Source: Trifolium pratense
Taxonomy: Eukaryota > Streptophyta > Magnoliopsida > Fabales > Fabaceae
Reading direction: 5' to 3'
DNA: 64,000 bases
Assembly: GCF_020283565.1 (NCBI RefSeq)
Contig: NC_060065.1
Coordinates: 18,204,866-18,268,865, forward strand
The position numbers were made by a program, and so were the translations under genes. Under the pieces are notes generated by a model. The model was given only the letters and a program-made list of their open reading frames with translations, did not search any database and was not told where the DNA came from. This document shows, piece by piece, positions 10,185 to 22,900 of the stretch; position 1 is the first letter of the stretch, and each line of letters begins with the position of its first letter.

Positions 10185-13100
10185 ATCGGCACAATCTAAG
10201 TGCAAGGAATAACAGAGTTTAACCTGCTGTCGGGCTCGCTGAAGCTCTTGCTCTAGTTGGGTCAGCTTCAAACGACTACTTTCCAACTGTTGGACATAGG
10301 CCTATGTAAATGAGCACATTGTGTCAGGTATTGCATTTCAATGGTCAATTGAGGAATGTTACAACAATCACATTTCTTACAACTATCATAGAGGCCAAAG
10401 CAGTATGCATACATGTGTGTTTGGCTGAGTCGTGGCGAAATTGATTTAAATGAATTATGAATTGATTTTGTAAAAATTATTTTGGTCAAATGTGAGTTGT
10501 ATGTAAAGTGATTTATGTTTGAATATATTTACATAACACTAAGTTGAATAATAAAAAAAATCAAAGGCTAAAAAACATGTTTGGAGGCAAAAGCTAGAAA
10601 TCTCAGCTTCAAGTCAGAACTCATTCTGGAGGCAAAAACAATTATACTCGAGAACACTCAAACATGTAAAATCAACATTATGTATATAGAATCACTTTTG
10701 TCTCCAATCATGCACTAAACATTACAAGGAAGACACTTGATTCCACAATATAGCAATCAACTTAACTATGATAGAAAACACACATAATATGATTCTTCAG
10801 CAGCCAAATACAGAAAAAAAAAAAATAATTAATCAATTTCCAACTCTTTTTGCTGTAAAACACTAAGTGACAGCCTAAGCATCCCACTTCCGTTAAAATT
10901 ATCGGCTTGTGAATTTAACTGACAGAAGACTGATATAAGTGCAGCTTTCTATCAAACAACAATAATGACAATTATAAGCAAGGAAAACCCTACTGGTTTT
11001 TCTACAAATTTATTTTCTAATCAAATCCTTGTCGTTGAATTATTATCACATGATAACAATATTTATATGGGGAAACAAGAAAATATACAAACTTCAAAGA
11101 ACAAATGATAGCTGAAAATATTTAAGTAAAGACAATCCCTACTTTCTTTCTCAACCGGCTTTTTCTTGCCGCCTCACGATTCTGAGCGAGCCTGCGGAGA
11201 GTCTACAATAACATTAAAAAAACCCATTATATAACAGATACTAATTGAAAATTTAGATAGGCCTTTTAGATATTATCCATGCAATAAATTTGTTAAATAT
11301 TTATTAACCTTCTGATCTGATTTATCCTTTGATCTATCACTGGAGTCAGAACCCACAGGAGCAAGAGATTGATTTCTATCAAACTGTAAATATAGCATGC
11401 ACAAAATGTTAGATTATCAACTATGGAAAAGTGATGTCAGCACAGCATTCAATAATTTAGAGATTATTTTTTACAGATTTTTAAGAAAAGTTTAAGTTAT
11501 TTTGTGTTTGTTTACCATAATGAAAATCACTTTTATTAGATTTTTAAGAAAAATAGTTCAAGTTATTTGCCGACAATGCTTCTTCTCTGATTTAAGCAGA
11601 CCCTAAAAAACCTTCTGCTCATAGATTACATTTGAAAACCGTTTAAATCAAACAAATCATGAAGTTTGATTCATATTGAAAAATTCAACTTCAACAGGTT
11701 TCCCAATATGCAAATGTAGGATAGGGACTTAAGATGTTATCATTTGAACAAAAAGGGAAAAAGCATAAAGGTTTAAAATACGTTACCCGCTGATTCTTGT
11801 CATCGGTGTCGCCATCTGTTGAAATATCAGTCCTAGGACTGGCATCAGCCATGGCAAACTCTTCCTGGTTTTCTGTACGAACACTTAATATGTTACCACT
11901 GCCTGGATTTGATGATTGAAGATTTGTTAATTGCAACCTATGCGGCTCTGTTTGGTTCGTCAATGGGCTTTTATCAAGTGATGTTGGCAAAGTACTGGTG
12001 TGAACAGGGCCAGGTGAAATATTTTGGCCACTTACTTTAATTGAGTTAAAAACCGAGTTTGAATCTATAAAATCAGAAAAATTCATCAGCAAAGATGGAA
12101 ATAAAAAGTACATGTTTGTCAACAAGAATTGATATAAAGATAGACAACGATATCTATATGCAAGTGTGCATTTCAGTGTTGTTGAATAGTGGCTATAGCG
12201 TTGCAAAATTTGAAGGAATCGCTATTGTTTCGCGATAGGCTATTTAATACAAAAGATTATGAAAACAGCGACTCTAGTATGTTGCGTACAAGAATTAGAA
12301 CAAACCACTATTTTCTGTGATTTGTGACTGATAGCAATGGTACATTTGTGAATGTGTGTATCTGTGTGTTTTCTTAACATTATCTTTGCCGAGTGGTGAA
12401 TAAGTAAGTATCATACAGCAACTATTGTATAGTTCTATTTTTTTTAAGAAATGATACTTAAACATAGTTTAGATAAGTAAAAAAGGAAAAAGGTTTTATG
12501 AGATTACTAGTGCACCAAGACACGGGATAATACAAGTTACAACATACTGATTACTGCGGTATTTGCTTTTTTACATGTAAACTATGCAATATCGGGTTAC
12601 AATAAGACTTACTTCCACTCAGAGCAACAGCATCCACTAAACGATATGTTTGACCAAATGCTCCAAAGTCAGAAACATGAAAAGAATCAACTGTGTTTCC
12701 CTCTGTATAGCTGAAATCCATATTTTGTCAGAATTAGGCTAACACAAATTACATGTTTCTATTGCTAAAACAAAATAAAAAGATTCCATTAAAAGAAGTA
12801 ACTCGAGAGCAGTTCTACTCGTATTGGAAGGGAAATAAAAGTGAGCTAACAGATCCTTCGTACTCCATGTACTTTGTTAAAACATCTTCAAAGCTTGTGA
12901 AAATATTTTCTCAAATCTTGATCATATCAATTTAAAAATAAAGAAAATGAAAAAAATAAATAATGCAAAACGAAAAGACCTAATATTTTTCTATTGAATA
13001 TCTTTTGACGTGACAAGGAACCTCGCAATGTTTCTCTTTATCCCAAATCAAGAAACAAATGTTTCTCCTTAACCACAAGAAAACACATCTTTTGACGTGA

Positions 13101-14123
13101 CAATGAACCTCGCAATATTTTTCTAAGTACCCAGTAAACACGATACACCATGAACCATGCCAAATTTTGAACAACAAATCTAATAATTCACATTAGTAAG
13201 AGAACTTTTTCCAGTCATACAACTGGCTGCCTAAGCATTACTCGTTTTGGTTACTCTCCAAGACTTAAGCTCAATTATGTCATATATTTTGATCCATCTA
13301 CTCCTCAAAATAAAACATTTTCTTTGTATGTTTGATTTATGCCGAGGACTGAACTCGAAACAACTAGGGAGCGATACTTGTCACATGACCAGCATGGACA
13401 TGTGACGCGGCAGATTTTCCTTGTATGTGAAATAGCTTTTCGGAAGATACTTATTTCAACCATATTAGATACTTATTTCAACCATATTAATTGCATGTTA
13501 CATACTATACTATGACAATTTTTCTTAAGAAGATTGTATACAAAATTCTCAACATGTTAAGGTTTAACCTAGAATGCAAAATCGAAGTGTCAGACCGCAC
13601 AAAGTGCATGTTTGGATTGGCGATGAGTTTGGTAAAATCACGATGGCCAATTCAAACATAAACTTGCCATACTGTAAACAGTACTTTAGTTCATCAAGGT
13701 GTAAAGTGCTTATGTTAGTTAAACCTATCATAGCAATCCAGAACCTAAGATAAAATTGTAAACTACAACTTAAGTTCAGAATCCTTCAGTATCCATTCTT
13801 CATCTAAAACAGAAAAAATCCGAGCAACAATATAAACCAAAATATCACGCATTCATTTCACGATATCATTCCAAATGCATCACCAAAAGATTCAAGGCTC
13901 GTCTTAATAAAAAAAGACAAGGAAAAAACATTCGATAAATATATACTGCCGAAACCAAGTCAAGTTAAGATTCATTCAGAACAAAAATTGAGCAAAATAT
14001 CACAATCTATATTCAAATCCTAAACTAAGATAAAATATACCGTGCATCGTCGGAATTGAAGCTCGGCATGCCTATTTCGGCTCCCTTCTCATCTTCAACA
14101 CCAATCCGAATTCTACTTCCCAT
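8169..14123 (-). CDS. TGA2/TGA6-type bZIP transcription factor (long form), 10 coding exons, 463 aa
   Basis: Exons in transcript order: 14123-14041, 12710-12613, 12064-11787, 11383-11309, 11202-11143, 10301-10224, 10038-9987, 9824-9553, 8682-8434, 8315-8169. All junctions are GT-AG and the phases join without a stop. The protein has a 131-residue extension before the usual clade II start (MADASPRTD, residue about 132). The bZIP basic region follows (QNREAARKSRLRKK, about 185-198), then a leucine zipper in exon 6, and a DOG1/TGA domain (about 245-435) with LLSGMWKTPAERCFLWLGGF and AMAMGKLGTLEGFIRQ. It ends in the clade-typical LSSLWLARPRD. Clade II TGA factors bind TGACG (as-1) elements in the nucleus and partner NPR1 in salicylate-dependent defence; that role is family knowledge. 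The extension resembles tobacco TGA2.1-type proteins. Oddities: a 43-G run in intron 6 and a duplicated TGACG repeat in intron 1. Confidence 0.93.
10123..10183. repeat. (GA)n followed by a 43-base poly-G run in a TGA-gene intron
   Basis: A GA microsatellite runs straight into 43 consecutive G on the plus strand (10141-10183), 40 bases beyond the donor of exon 6. Since the gene is on the minus strand, its pre-mRNA would carry a C run. Homopolymer length is unreliable in most assemblies. Confidence 0.85.
13001..13124. repeat. 88-bp-period direct repeat with TGACG motifs in TGA intron 1
   Basis: TCTTTTGACGTGACAA is present at 13001 and again, with few changes, at 13089. Each copy continues with an AACCTCGCAAT segment. 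Each holds TGACG (13006-13010 and 13093-13097), the core bound by TGA factors. Confidence 0.8.
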
Positions 14124-14918
14124 GCAACATTCACACCATTAAATTCCCCAGCTTCTCAATCTCAACAAAATGTAAAACACTAAAATCCCTAAACCAAAAC
14201 AAACAACAAAATTGCAACTTCAATTAAGCTAGAACAACCAACAAACCCATAAATCTCAACTAAGCAAAACATAGTGTGAAACAAAATCATAACCATAACA
14301 TAGTATAAAACAAATCATAACCAAAACATAAATTTCAACCTGGTAAAGCAAGAAATGAATTCCAATCACAAGACAGAAAAAACAAAATCAGAAAAACATG
14401 AGCAAAAGCAAAACCCCTTTAGCTGCAAACAGAAAAATCAATCAAAAAGGCGCAAACTTTGGCAAAATTTGATGTGTACCCACAAAACCCAACACACGCA
14501 AAACGAGAACACACTCTACCAAGGAAGTGCTTAAAAGTCAAAGTAGCACACTTTGACAAGAAAAAGACTAATTTGACACCAACTCAATTAGACCCAGATG
14601 CAAAAATAATTAAAAAAAAATAAGAAAAAAATAAAAAACAAATCCAACATAAAAAAGATCAACAATTCAAAATCACCTTTGTGTTGTCTTAAGTTGAACT
14701 AAAATTCAACATTGAATATCATGGTTTTTTATTTACTCTTCATGCACTATAATAAATTATGAATAAATAAGTTATTATTAAAGATAAAAATGAACCAAAC
14801 CCACCTTGAAATTTTGATGACGATGAGTGATGATGGTATTTGTTCAACTTTTTGTTATTTTGTATTAATAAATTTATGAATTATTAAAGTAAAGGAACGA
14901 GGAAAAAGATGGAAAGAG

Positions 14919-14949
<31 letters not shown>

Positions 14950-15000
14950 GCTTGGATGATTCCAATCTCTAGATGTCTTCTTGTGTTCAAAACTTCCACT
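14124..15000 (-). promoter_or_regulatory. Probable 5' UTR and leader intron of the TGA gene
   Basis: On the minus strand a donor-like TTTCAAG/GTGGG at about 14805 and an acceptor-like TTACCAG at about 14340 suggest a non-coding first exon upstream of 14805 and a leader intron before the ATG exon. The putative first exon contains a CT repeat (GA on the plus strand, 14921-14949), common in plant 5' UTRs. This is inference from splice signals only. Confidence 0.4.
14921..14949. repeat. (GA)n microsatellite
   Basis: Simple GA repeat on the plus strand, in the presumed 5' UTR of the TGA gene. Confidence 0.85.
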
Positions 15001-15291
15001 CTCCGAGAACTAATGATTTTTTAATTACGTTTTTATTTTTTATTTTTAATTTATCTATTACAACGTATTTTAAATTAATTTTATATGAAGAATTTTTCTT
15101 GTGATTGATTTTTCTTACAATTTTATTGACGTTGATATTTTATCATCATCAGATCGTATGTTATATCATAACCAATCCATTTTAGAAAGAGTTTTTTCTT
15201 CCTAATAAAATTCATTTTTTCATTAAAAAACAAAACAAAAAGCCACACCATATAAATATAATTTGTAAAGATATTCTGTCAAAAAAATAAA
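15001..15291. other. Promoter-side intergenic DNA of the TGA gene
   Basis: Very AT-rich; no open frame or recognised repeat. It lies directly upstream of the presumed transcription start of the minus-strand TGA gene, so its promoter is likely here, but no single TATA box stands out. Confidence 0.35.
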
Positions 15292-15477
15292 GGGTTATGC
15301 TAAACAGTGTCTCTGAGACACTAGTTAAGCATACTAAAAAAAGAAACAAATGAAAAAGTTAATGATGAGAGAGAATAACTTTTTACATATTAAAGCATTG
15401 AATGCACAATTTACGAAATGAAATTTCCATATTTATATTCTTAACTAGTACCCCGGGGGCACTATTTAGCATTTTCC
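15292..15477. mobile_element. Small MITE with ATGCTAAA-type inverted termini
   Basis: The left end GGTTATGCTAAACAGTG matches the reverse complement of the right end, GGAAAATGCTAAATAGTG. The element is about 186 bp and non-coding. The flanks (AAAATAAAG and AAAAATAAA) could be an eroded 9-bp target duplication, which would suggest a MULE-type origin. Superfamily uncertain. Confidence 0.6.
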
Positions 15478-16692
15478 AAAAATAAATGTGAAGATATTTG
15501 ACCCTCTCCAGACGTGAGATGGATGCATGGGTATTTGGTCTTTTTTCCAAGATACTTGTCCGATAAGAATGAGAATCGGGAATCAGACAAATTGTCGTTG
15601 TAATTTATCAATATTAGTCAACAGATGAACTTGGTGCAATCGATATGTATATTTGTGCCACTTGTTATTAGCATTGGGTATAGACTAGATCTGATAACCA
15701 AAATTACATAATCAAATTAAAACCAATTCATTAACTAGCTTTGTTGGTGGCTTTCGCTGTCTTCTTGATTGCACTGTGCATAGGTGACCATGCTGGTCAT
15801 CTGAGAAGGATAGGAGACCGATGAGTCTCACTACGAACCACAACACTGTTTTCTATAGAAGGTGTCGTATTTTCTTGTGGATGTCAGATGAGTTGTTTCC
15901 CTTCCTTAATGAGGTCGTTGGGACCTAATTTTTTCTTCATTCTTAAAGCTTTTCGGAGTCGGGTTTGAGTTTTTTGAGATTTTTTTGTTGTTACTTCTAG
16001 GTGTACTTATTTCAAACTCGGTTAAATTAAATTCCAAAATCATTGTTGATTTTATGTTAACTTTCTCTATCATTGAATTCTCGGCTCAGTCTTGGTGATT
16101 GCTTCTGTTTTTATGCTTTTCAATGATGCCAAGAAGCATAAATAACAAGCTTCTAGGTCGTCCTCGGCCGTTGCTAATTTCTCTTCGTCTGTGTGGTATA
16201 TTTCGTTTTAAGATGTACCTTCGAAGAGGCAGCTCCCAGCTCTGCAATATAGGTTTTCCCATAATGCAGTTATACAAGGATTTAATCCACGACTATGGAT
16301 TGTGGTGCCACGGTTTTTATATGCGTTCATTTCCATATGGTGACCAAAAGCTCGACGTAGCCCCAAGGCTTAGTTGTTACGGCGTTAAAGCCTTGTAGGT
16401 CGCAGTAGTTAGGAATGATGTTCTTTTTCGTTAACTACAAGGCGTCGAAAGCTTCGTACATAATGTCGCAAGAATCCCATTGGTCTATTAGGATGTACAT
16501 TGTGATTAGATATAACGACCCTTATCAGTAGTAGAACGTGTTGGTTATGAATTCCATTGACCAGATCCTTATCTTGAAATGAGAGAGTTGGACGATTCTT
16601 TCTTTTTTGGGTTTTCAACTCAGCGTTTGGTGGTGAAATCATGTCTTTCAGTTTTCTGTTGATAGAGTTGCAAGAAGCTTGTTATGTTATCT
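15478..16692. other. Region without a supported gene
   Basis: It holds several short overlapping open frames on both strands, none with a family I recognise. Base composition is less AT-rich than the flanks from about 15730 to 16690, compatible with old retroelement sequence. Confidence 0.35.
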
Positions 16693-16983
16693 GGAATCCT
16701 TCTAACACAACGACTACTATGGGCATAATGTTTTATGCTTCTGGTGCCCTGCTTTCTTAACCATGATGGATAATGTTTCTTCGCGGGTTTTGTCAGTTTT
16801 GCTAGGTACGAGAAGTGTTGGGGGAGGGGGGATTTATCCCTTATCGGGAATCCTCCTCACACAACGGCTGTTATGGGTGTCATGTTTTATGCTTTTGGTG
16901 TCCTACTCTTCTCAACCATGATAGATAATGTCTCTTCGCAGTTTTCTCGATTTGGCCGAGTACGAAAAGTGTTGGGAGGGATT
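16693..16983. repeat. Diverged tandem duplication, about 154-bp period
   Basis: Two successive units begin with GGAATCCT at 16693 and 16847. They share ordered blocks (ACACAACG, ATGTTTTATGCTT, CAACCATGAT, GATAATGT, AAGTGTTGG) with many substitutions. Adjacent to presumed LTR sequence. Confidence 0.7.
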
Positions 16984-17039
16984 TGTTCCTGGAAATTGTC
17001 ACTAAAGACCATAGAAAGTGAAAAGTCAAGTTTTGTATC

Positions 17040-18131
17040 ATATGAAGACCCACATTTTCACGTGGTATACAGACACAACTTTTTCATTCACAACAGAAGT
17101 ATAATACTATGTCCTGAAGCCTCACGCAACCGTGTGGGTATCAGACACGGCTGTGTGACACCCTGCGGTGCTAATCTTCAGTTTTTTGTTTTTCATTTCT
17201 ATTTTTAATGTGTTTCATTTGTAATAATATACCTCAATGAATGAGGGTAGTTACGAGAATCAGAGGCTTAAGGCTATAAATAAGATGTTAGATCAATGTA
17301 AACGTCAAGTTCTCCACATTGTAAAACTCTCAAAAATCAATATAGTTATTTTAGTTCATTTGTGTGTTCTTAGCACATTTTTCATATTTTTAAGAGTTAT
17401 TGCTCATGGCCAAGTGTGAGTAGTTCACATATATGAGAGAAGATCCTCTCCCATAACTTTACCCTCTAGTTGAATCCTGTCCATTCATTTTTTTTTCATT
17501 ACATAAAATTTTAATAAACATAATAATTATGAATGGTGGGGATATAAACTATACTCCCTCCAGTTATATTCCCACTGGAGAGGATCTCAATCCCACCTAT
17601 ATATAGGATCATGGAGATCAGTCTTTAGCATGTTCTCTTTATCATGGCTTTGATTGAGATTATATCTAACAAGGTATATCATAAGCAATATATGTGAAGC
17701 TTTATCTTAGGGCATGAAGATGAAGGTCCTAAAGGAGAAATTCGAAGCGCTCTGTTAATCGCCCTTAATCGAGGCCTTTGTATCATGGTTTTTCCATCCC
17801 TTATACCGTGCTCATGAATTGTTTTCTCATGACATTTGTTTTATGTGATGGAGTTAGAATCAAAATATGCTATTGATGAAATCTATGATCCTATGATGTT
17901 TTAAAATAATCATATATTGTTAGTTTATTTTGCTTGCATATCTATTAAGAATTCAAAGCAATCTCTTCTTTTTATATTCTCATACTTTACCACATTTGCC
18001 TTCGAATCATATTTTCTTTGTTTATAATTTTAGATTCTCTAAAATTTTACTTTCTCTCTCTTACTACATGTAGATTGATACTCTTTTAGTTACGATGACA
18101 ATCTCGTTCACTTGCAAGGCTATTAAATTTT
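17040..18131 (+). mobile_element. Probable 5' LTR/leader of a decayed Athila-like retrotransposon
   Basis: The segment lies directly upstream of a degraded tRNA-Asp primer site. Around 17130-17170 it contains alternating ACACGG/CCGTGTG words typical of some plant LTRs. I could not find a second LTR copy in the window, so boundaries are uncertain. Confidence 0.4.
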
Positions 18132-18150
18132 TGACATTGTTGCCATGGAC
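18132..18150 (+). promoter_or_regulatory. Decayed tRNA-Asp primer binding site
   Basis: TGACATTGTTGCCATGGAC matches the Athila/Tat primer site (TGGCGCCGTTGCCGGGGAC) except at four or five bases. Most changes hit CG-containing positions, as expected from cytosine deamination of a silenced element. It precedes gag in the expected order. Confidence 0.6.
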
Positions 18151-18479
18151 TAATCATAGAAAAGGAGTAAAAGAATTTAAAATCTTTATAGTTGCTGTTT
18201 TTTTTTCCTATTATAGAGTTAGTGAAAAAATTATAAAACAAAAATTATATATTTTCTTGAGCTTTAGTTGATGTTTTATTTAGTAGTTTCTACATATAAT
18301 CATAAACACAAAATATCTCTTATAATATTTTATTAGTATATCTATGTTGCTATTTTTCTTTCTATAGTAACCTCTTTGTTGAATGCAAAGAACTAGAAGT
18401 CTCGGGATATTGTGAAACCGATTTCTGAAATAGAGAGATTCATACATAACACTAGAAGGAAAAATATAAAAAAGATCAT

Positions 18480-19712
18480 GGCCAAAGATACAACATTGAA
18501 AAACTAGGCAACTCCGACTGTTTCAGAATCTCACTCTAGTATTGCTAAGCTAACGGTTGATGGTAATCAATTTGAATTGAAACCATCACTACTTTATATG
18601 GTACAACAAAACTAATTTTCGGGTTCAATTTCCGATGAACCTAACTTGCACCTCTCAATCTTTATTGAATATTGTGATACTTTGAAACTATATGGGGTGC
18701 CTAGTGATGCTATAAGGCCTTAGGCTTTTTCCTTTTTCTCTAAAGGATAAAGCTAGAGTTTGGTTAAATTTTGTACCATCAGAATCTATAACAACATGGG
18801 ATGAATTGAAACAAGTTTTTCTTGCCAAGTACTATATTATCCTTTTTCAAAAACGGCACAAATGATAAATCAAATTACAAGCTTCAATAAAAAAAAAGGA
18901 GAATCTTTATGCGAGGCTTGGGAAAAATTAAAAGAAATGCTAAGACTTTTCCCTCATCATGATCTTGTGCCCTGACTTATTGTTCACATATTTTACAATG
19001 GTCTATCCTACAACACAAGAATGATGGTTGATGTTGCTGCGGGTGGTGCTCTAATGAATAAAAGTGTAGAAGATAAGATGTTCATGGACTAATAGAAGAA
19101 ATGACACAAAACCACTTCCAATGTGCAAGCAAAGTTATAGTGTTTTAGTCACTAAAGTTGAGGTCTTGCAAACTAAATTAGATAATCTTAAGGTTAATGC
19201 GGTTTCGACTACTAAACTTACTTGTGATGTGTGTGGGATAATTGGTCATATGTCTAATGAATTCATTATAGGCTTAGATTCCATGGGAGATTCTAATGTT
19301 GAAGTAGCAAATTTTGTTAGTAACCCTAGGAATAATCCTTCCTCTAACACTTATAATTCGGGATGGAGGAATCACCCAAATTTTTCACATAAAAACTCTT
19401 CTCAAAATACCACTCCTCCCAATTTTCAAAATAATTTTAATAGGCTTCAAAAATTTAATTTAGAAAACTAAATTGATAATTTTGTCATTATTCAAAACAA
19501 ACAAAATGATGAATTCAAGAGACCAAATTTTCAAATGGGATAAGCTTTAAAACAAATGCGAACTAAAATGGATAATACACGGAACCATAGTAAATGTTAG
19601 AAACACGAATTTCTCAAATTGATCAACAAATAGCTTCACTTTCTAATACAATTTCTAAAAACATAATTTCCTTTCTTGGTCAACCCGAGCCTAATCCTAA
19701 AGAACAAGTTAG
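18480..19712 (+). pseudogene. Athila-like Ty3/gypsy gag pseudogene
   Basis: Conceptual reading across stops and frame changes gives the Retrotrans_gag pattern: HLSIFIEYCDTLKLYGV, FPFSLKDKARVWLN, TTWDELKQVFLAKYY, YEAWEKLKEMLR-like, HHDLVP, IVHIFYNGL, VDVAAGGALMNKS. A knuckle-like CDVCGIIGHMSNEF has lost its last cysteine (about 19215-19265). Several in-frame stops (for example near 18616 and 18721) show it is dead. The gag tail ends at about 19712, where foreign sequence begins; the protease part of the same element resumes past the LINE at about 25480. Confidence 0.75.
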
Positions 19713-19943
19713 TTGATAACATTTTTTTTTTCAAGAAGTCAAAATGGAATATATATATATATATATATAAAGAGTAACGGACAAGTGATTTCCTTAGCAC
19801 AAGGTGTGCCAATAGAGACCACAAAGGTTTACAAGAACATCAAATAACAACAATCAATCAAAACCCATACATAGCAATGGATTCGACCACTAACAATGAA
19901 AGTTCGAGACTAAAGAAACATTTGTCGACTTCAACCACCAATA

Positions 19944-22900
19944 TCAAAACAATTTGACATTATCCAACATTTGATGCAAAGTAGAAGCCGTGTTCCTGAA
20001 CAACTTATAATTTCTCTCGTGCCACATAATCCAAACACGAGCGGGCCAAATGAGCTGCATAAAGGATTGTCGTGCCCGCCGACCACCTACTGACTTGGTG
20101 AACTGAACAAAGTGATCAGACAAGTTGTCAGCGTCCACCGCCATTGAACCAATCCACGTTCGAACCATCGACCAAAGAGAACCAAAAAAACTGCAAGTGA
20201 GAAACAAGTGATGCGCCGACTCGGCCTCACCGCATCCAGATAAACATGAATGAGCTTCTGCTGAAATCATACCTCGAGTAATCAAGTGTGTCTTCATTGG
20301 CAACCTATCCCTCAAAAGTCTCCATGCTAGAATGGAAACCTTCAAAGGAACCTATCTGTGCCATATAAGATCGTGACCCTCAGCCAAAGTAACCATGTCA
20401 TGAGAAGTCAATAGCTGATACGCGCCACCAACGAAGTAACCATGAACTGGATCTAACTGCCACTGCCACCTATCTGAAATATGATCCTGCAAAGAGATAT
20501 TAAGTAATAAGGTCTGCCACTCCCCCAGCAACTCCTCCTCCCACGCCCACAACTGCCTCCTCCAAACCCACGCTTGACCGCCAATCCCCCATCCTAACAA
20601 AGCTATCTCATCTATCAAAGCTAATTTATTCTCTCCTAAGTCAAATAAACGCCTAAACCTCACACACAAGGGAATATTCCCAAGCCATGGATCAATCTAA
20701 AACAATGTATCAGATCCATCCCCCACCTTCTTTGAAACATTCTCCCGGAACCACCCTACACCATCAAAACCCTTATGGATTCTCACTATCTCCCTCCACC
20801 ATTCAGACCCTCTCCTCCCTCCCTCTCCCACCTTGCCTCCCTCCACCCTATACCTGGCTGCTAACACTCTAAACCATAGCCCCTCTCCATCTGTCAATAA
20901 CCTCCAACACCATTTTCCTAGAAGAGCTAAATTAAACTCTCTCAACTGCCTAACCCATAACTCTCCATACTCCTTACGTAAATAGGTAGTGTTCCAACTA
21001 ATCCAAGATGTTTTCCTATGATCCTCACTCCCCCTAGAAAAAATTAATCAAAAGTGATTCAATATAAGAGATTATACCTGAGGGAGCTTTGAAGAAGGAA
21101 AGAGCATAAACAGGTAGAGAGGTCAGGACAACCTTTAGTAAGATCAGACGACCATCAAAAGAAAGGAAACGACTCTCCACCCACATAACCTGTTCTTAAT
21201 ACGAGCTAGCATCGGTTCCCAAAAAACCAAATGACGCAGATCACTACCAATAGAAAGACCTAAATAAAGGAAAGGATTTTTTCCCACTTTACAGCACAGA
21301 GCCGACGCAGCCTCATGTAACCAGGAATCAGGGATATTAACCCCTACCAATAAACTCTTGTTAAAATTGACCTTCAAACCCGACATAGACTCAAACAACA
21401 CCAGGATAGCCCGAAGCGCACAGACGTTCGCCCAACTTTTAGAGCCTACCAACAACGTATCATCTGCAAATTAAAGGTGGGAGACCATCACCGAATTTTG
21501 ATCTCCAAAACTGTACCCTATAAACAAATTACTCTCAATCATATCCTGCATCATCACATTCAACCCCTCAGCTGCCAAAAGAAACAGGAAACTCATCAGT
21601 AAGGCTGCCATTAACTAAGACTGATATTGTGGTCGTACCAATGCATTCTCTAATCCATTTCCGCCAAAGCATCGGAAAAGACATACAACCCATAACATCA
21701 TCCAGATAGCCCTAGTCCACTGAATCATAAGCTTTCTCAAAATCCACCGTGAATAACAACAACTCCTTTTTGGACCTACGCGCCTCAACAACCACCTCAT
21801 TCGCAATAAGGATACCATAAAGGATTTGTCTGTCCTTAACGAAAGCAGTCTGAGACTCAGATATGACACTCCCAATCACCAGCCGTAAACGATTAGCAAG
21901 AACCTTTGCAATAATTTTGTAAAGGCTTCCAACCAGCGAAATAGGACGAAAATCGTTCAACCGTTGGGGATTATTCACCTTAGGAATTATGGCAATGAAA
22001 GTAGAATTTAAGCCTTTAGTCAGCTTGTCGTTCCGATGGAACTCCGACATAAAACACATCAAATCACCTTGTAACTCATTCTAAAAAGCTTTAATAAAAC
22101 CAAAATTGATCCCATTCGGACCTGGACTTTTATAACTATCGCAATCCCAAACAGCTGCCTTAACCTCCGCCATAGAAAAAGGCTTAGTTAGGCTACTACA
22201 CTCTAAAATGCTTAAACGTTTAAAGCGTAGATTATCAACCTCGGGTCTTTCCACATTAATAGCCTTAAAATGATACACAAAATGCAAAATGACAGCTTGT
22301 CAAATAGGGTGTACACCCTCCACCGTAATGCCACCCACCTGAATGGAAGAAATAGAGTTCCTCCGTCGACGGCTCGCAAGAACTGAATGAAAATATTTAG
22401 AATTAGCATCCCCTTCCTTGAGCCACAAAGAACGAGACTGCTGCCAGGAGATGCTGGCGTTCATCCTTGAAAGCGAGCGAATGTTCGACATTATCGCATG
22501 AAGTTCCTCAATCTCAACATCCAAGAAATCCTCCTCCTCCCCCTTATTATCTAAGTCAGCTAACCGATCTTTCAGAGGATCAATCTTGCTGGAGAAATTC
22601 TGAGCGTGATCCGAATGCCATTCTTTCAAAGCCAGCTTAATCATTTTGAATTTTTCTTTAAGGACAAAGCCTCCCCATCTGTCAACCTGCAAAGAGTTGA
22701 ATTTTTCTCTCATAAAAAGAATCAGCGGAATGTCTGACCAACACTTCAACATCCTTGAAGGGCGTGGATCCCAATTCTCCTCATCAGCTAATAGAATCAA
22801 CGAACAATGATCAGACAAACTCCACATCTGAGTCACCTGAGTACAATTAGGCCAAGCCAAACACCAATCCTCGGAAAGCAAAAACCTATCTAAACGGCTC

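Noticed and set aside
10098..10286. Open frame with a polyproline run
   Set aside because: Arises from the poly-G run and TGA exon 6; the real product of this exon ends at 10224 with a splice donor.
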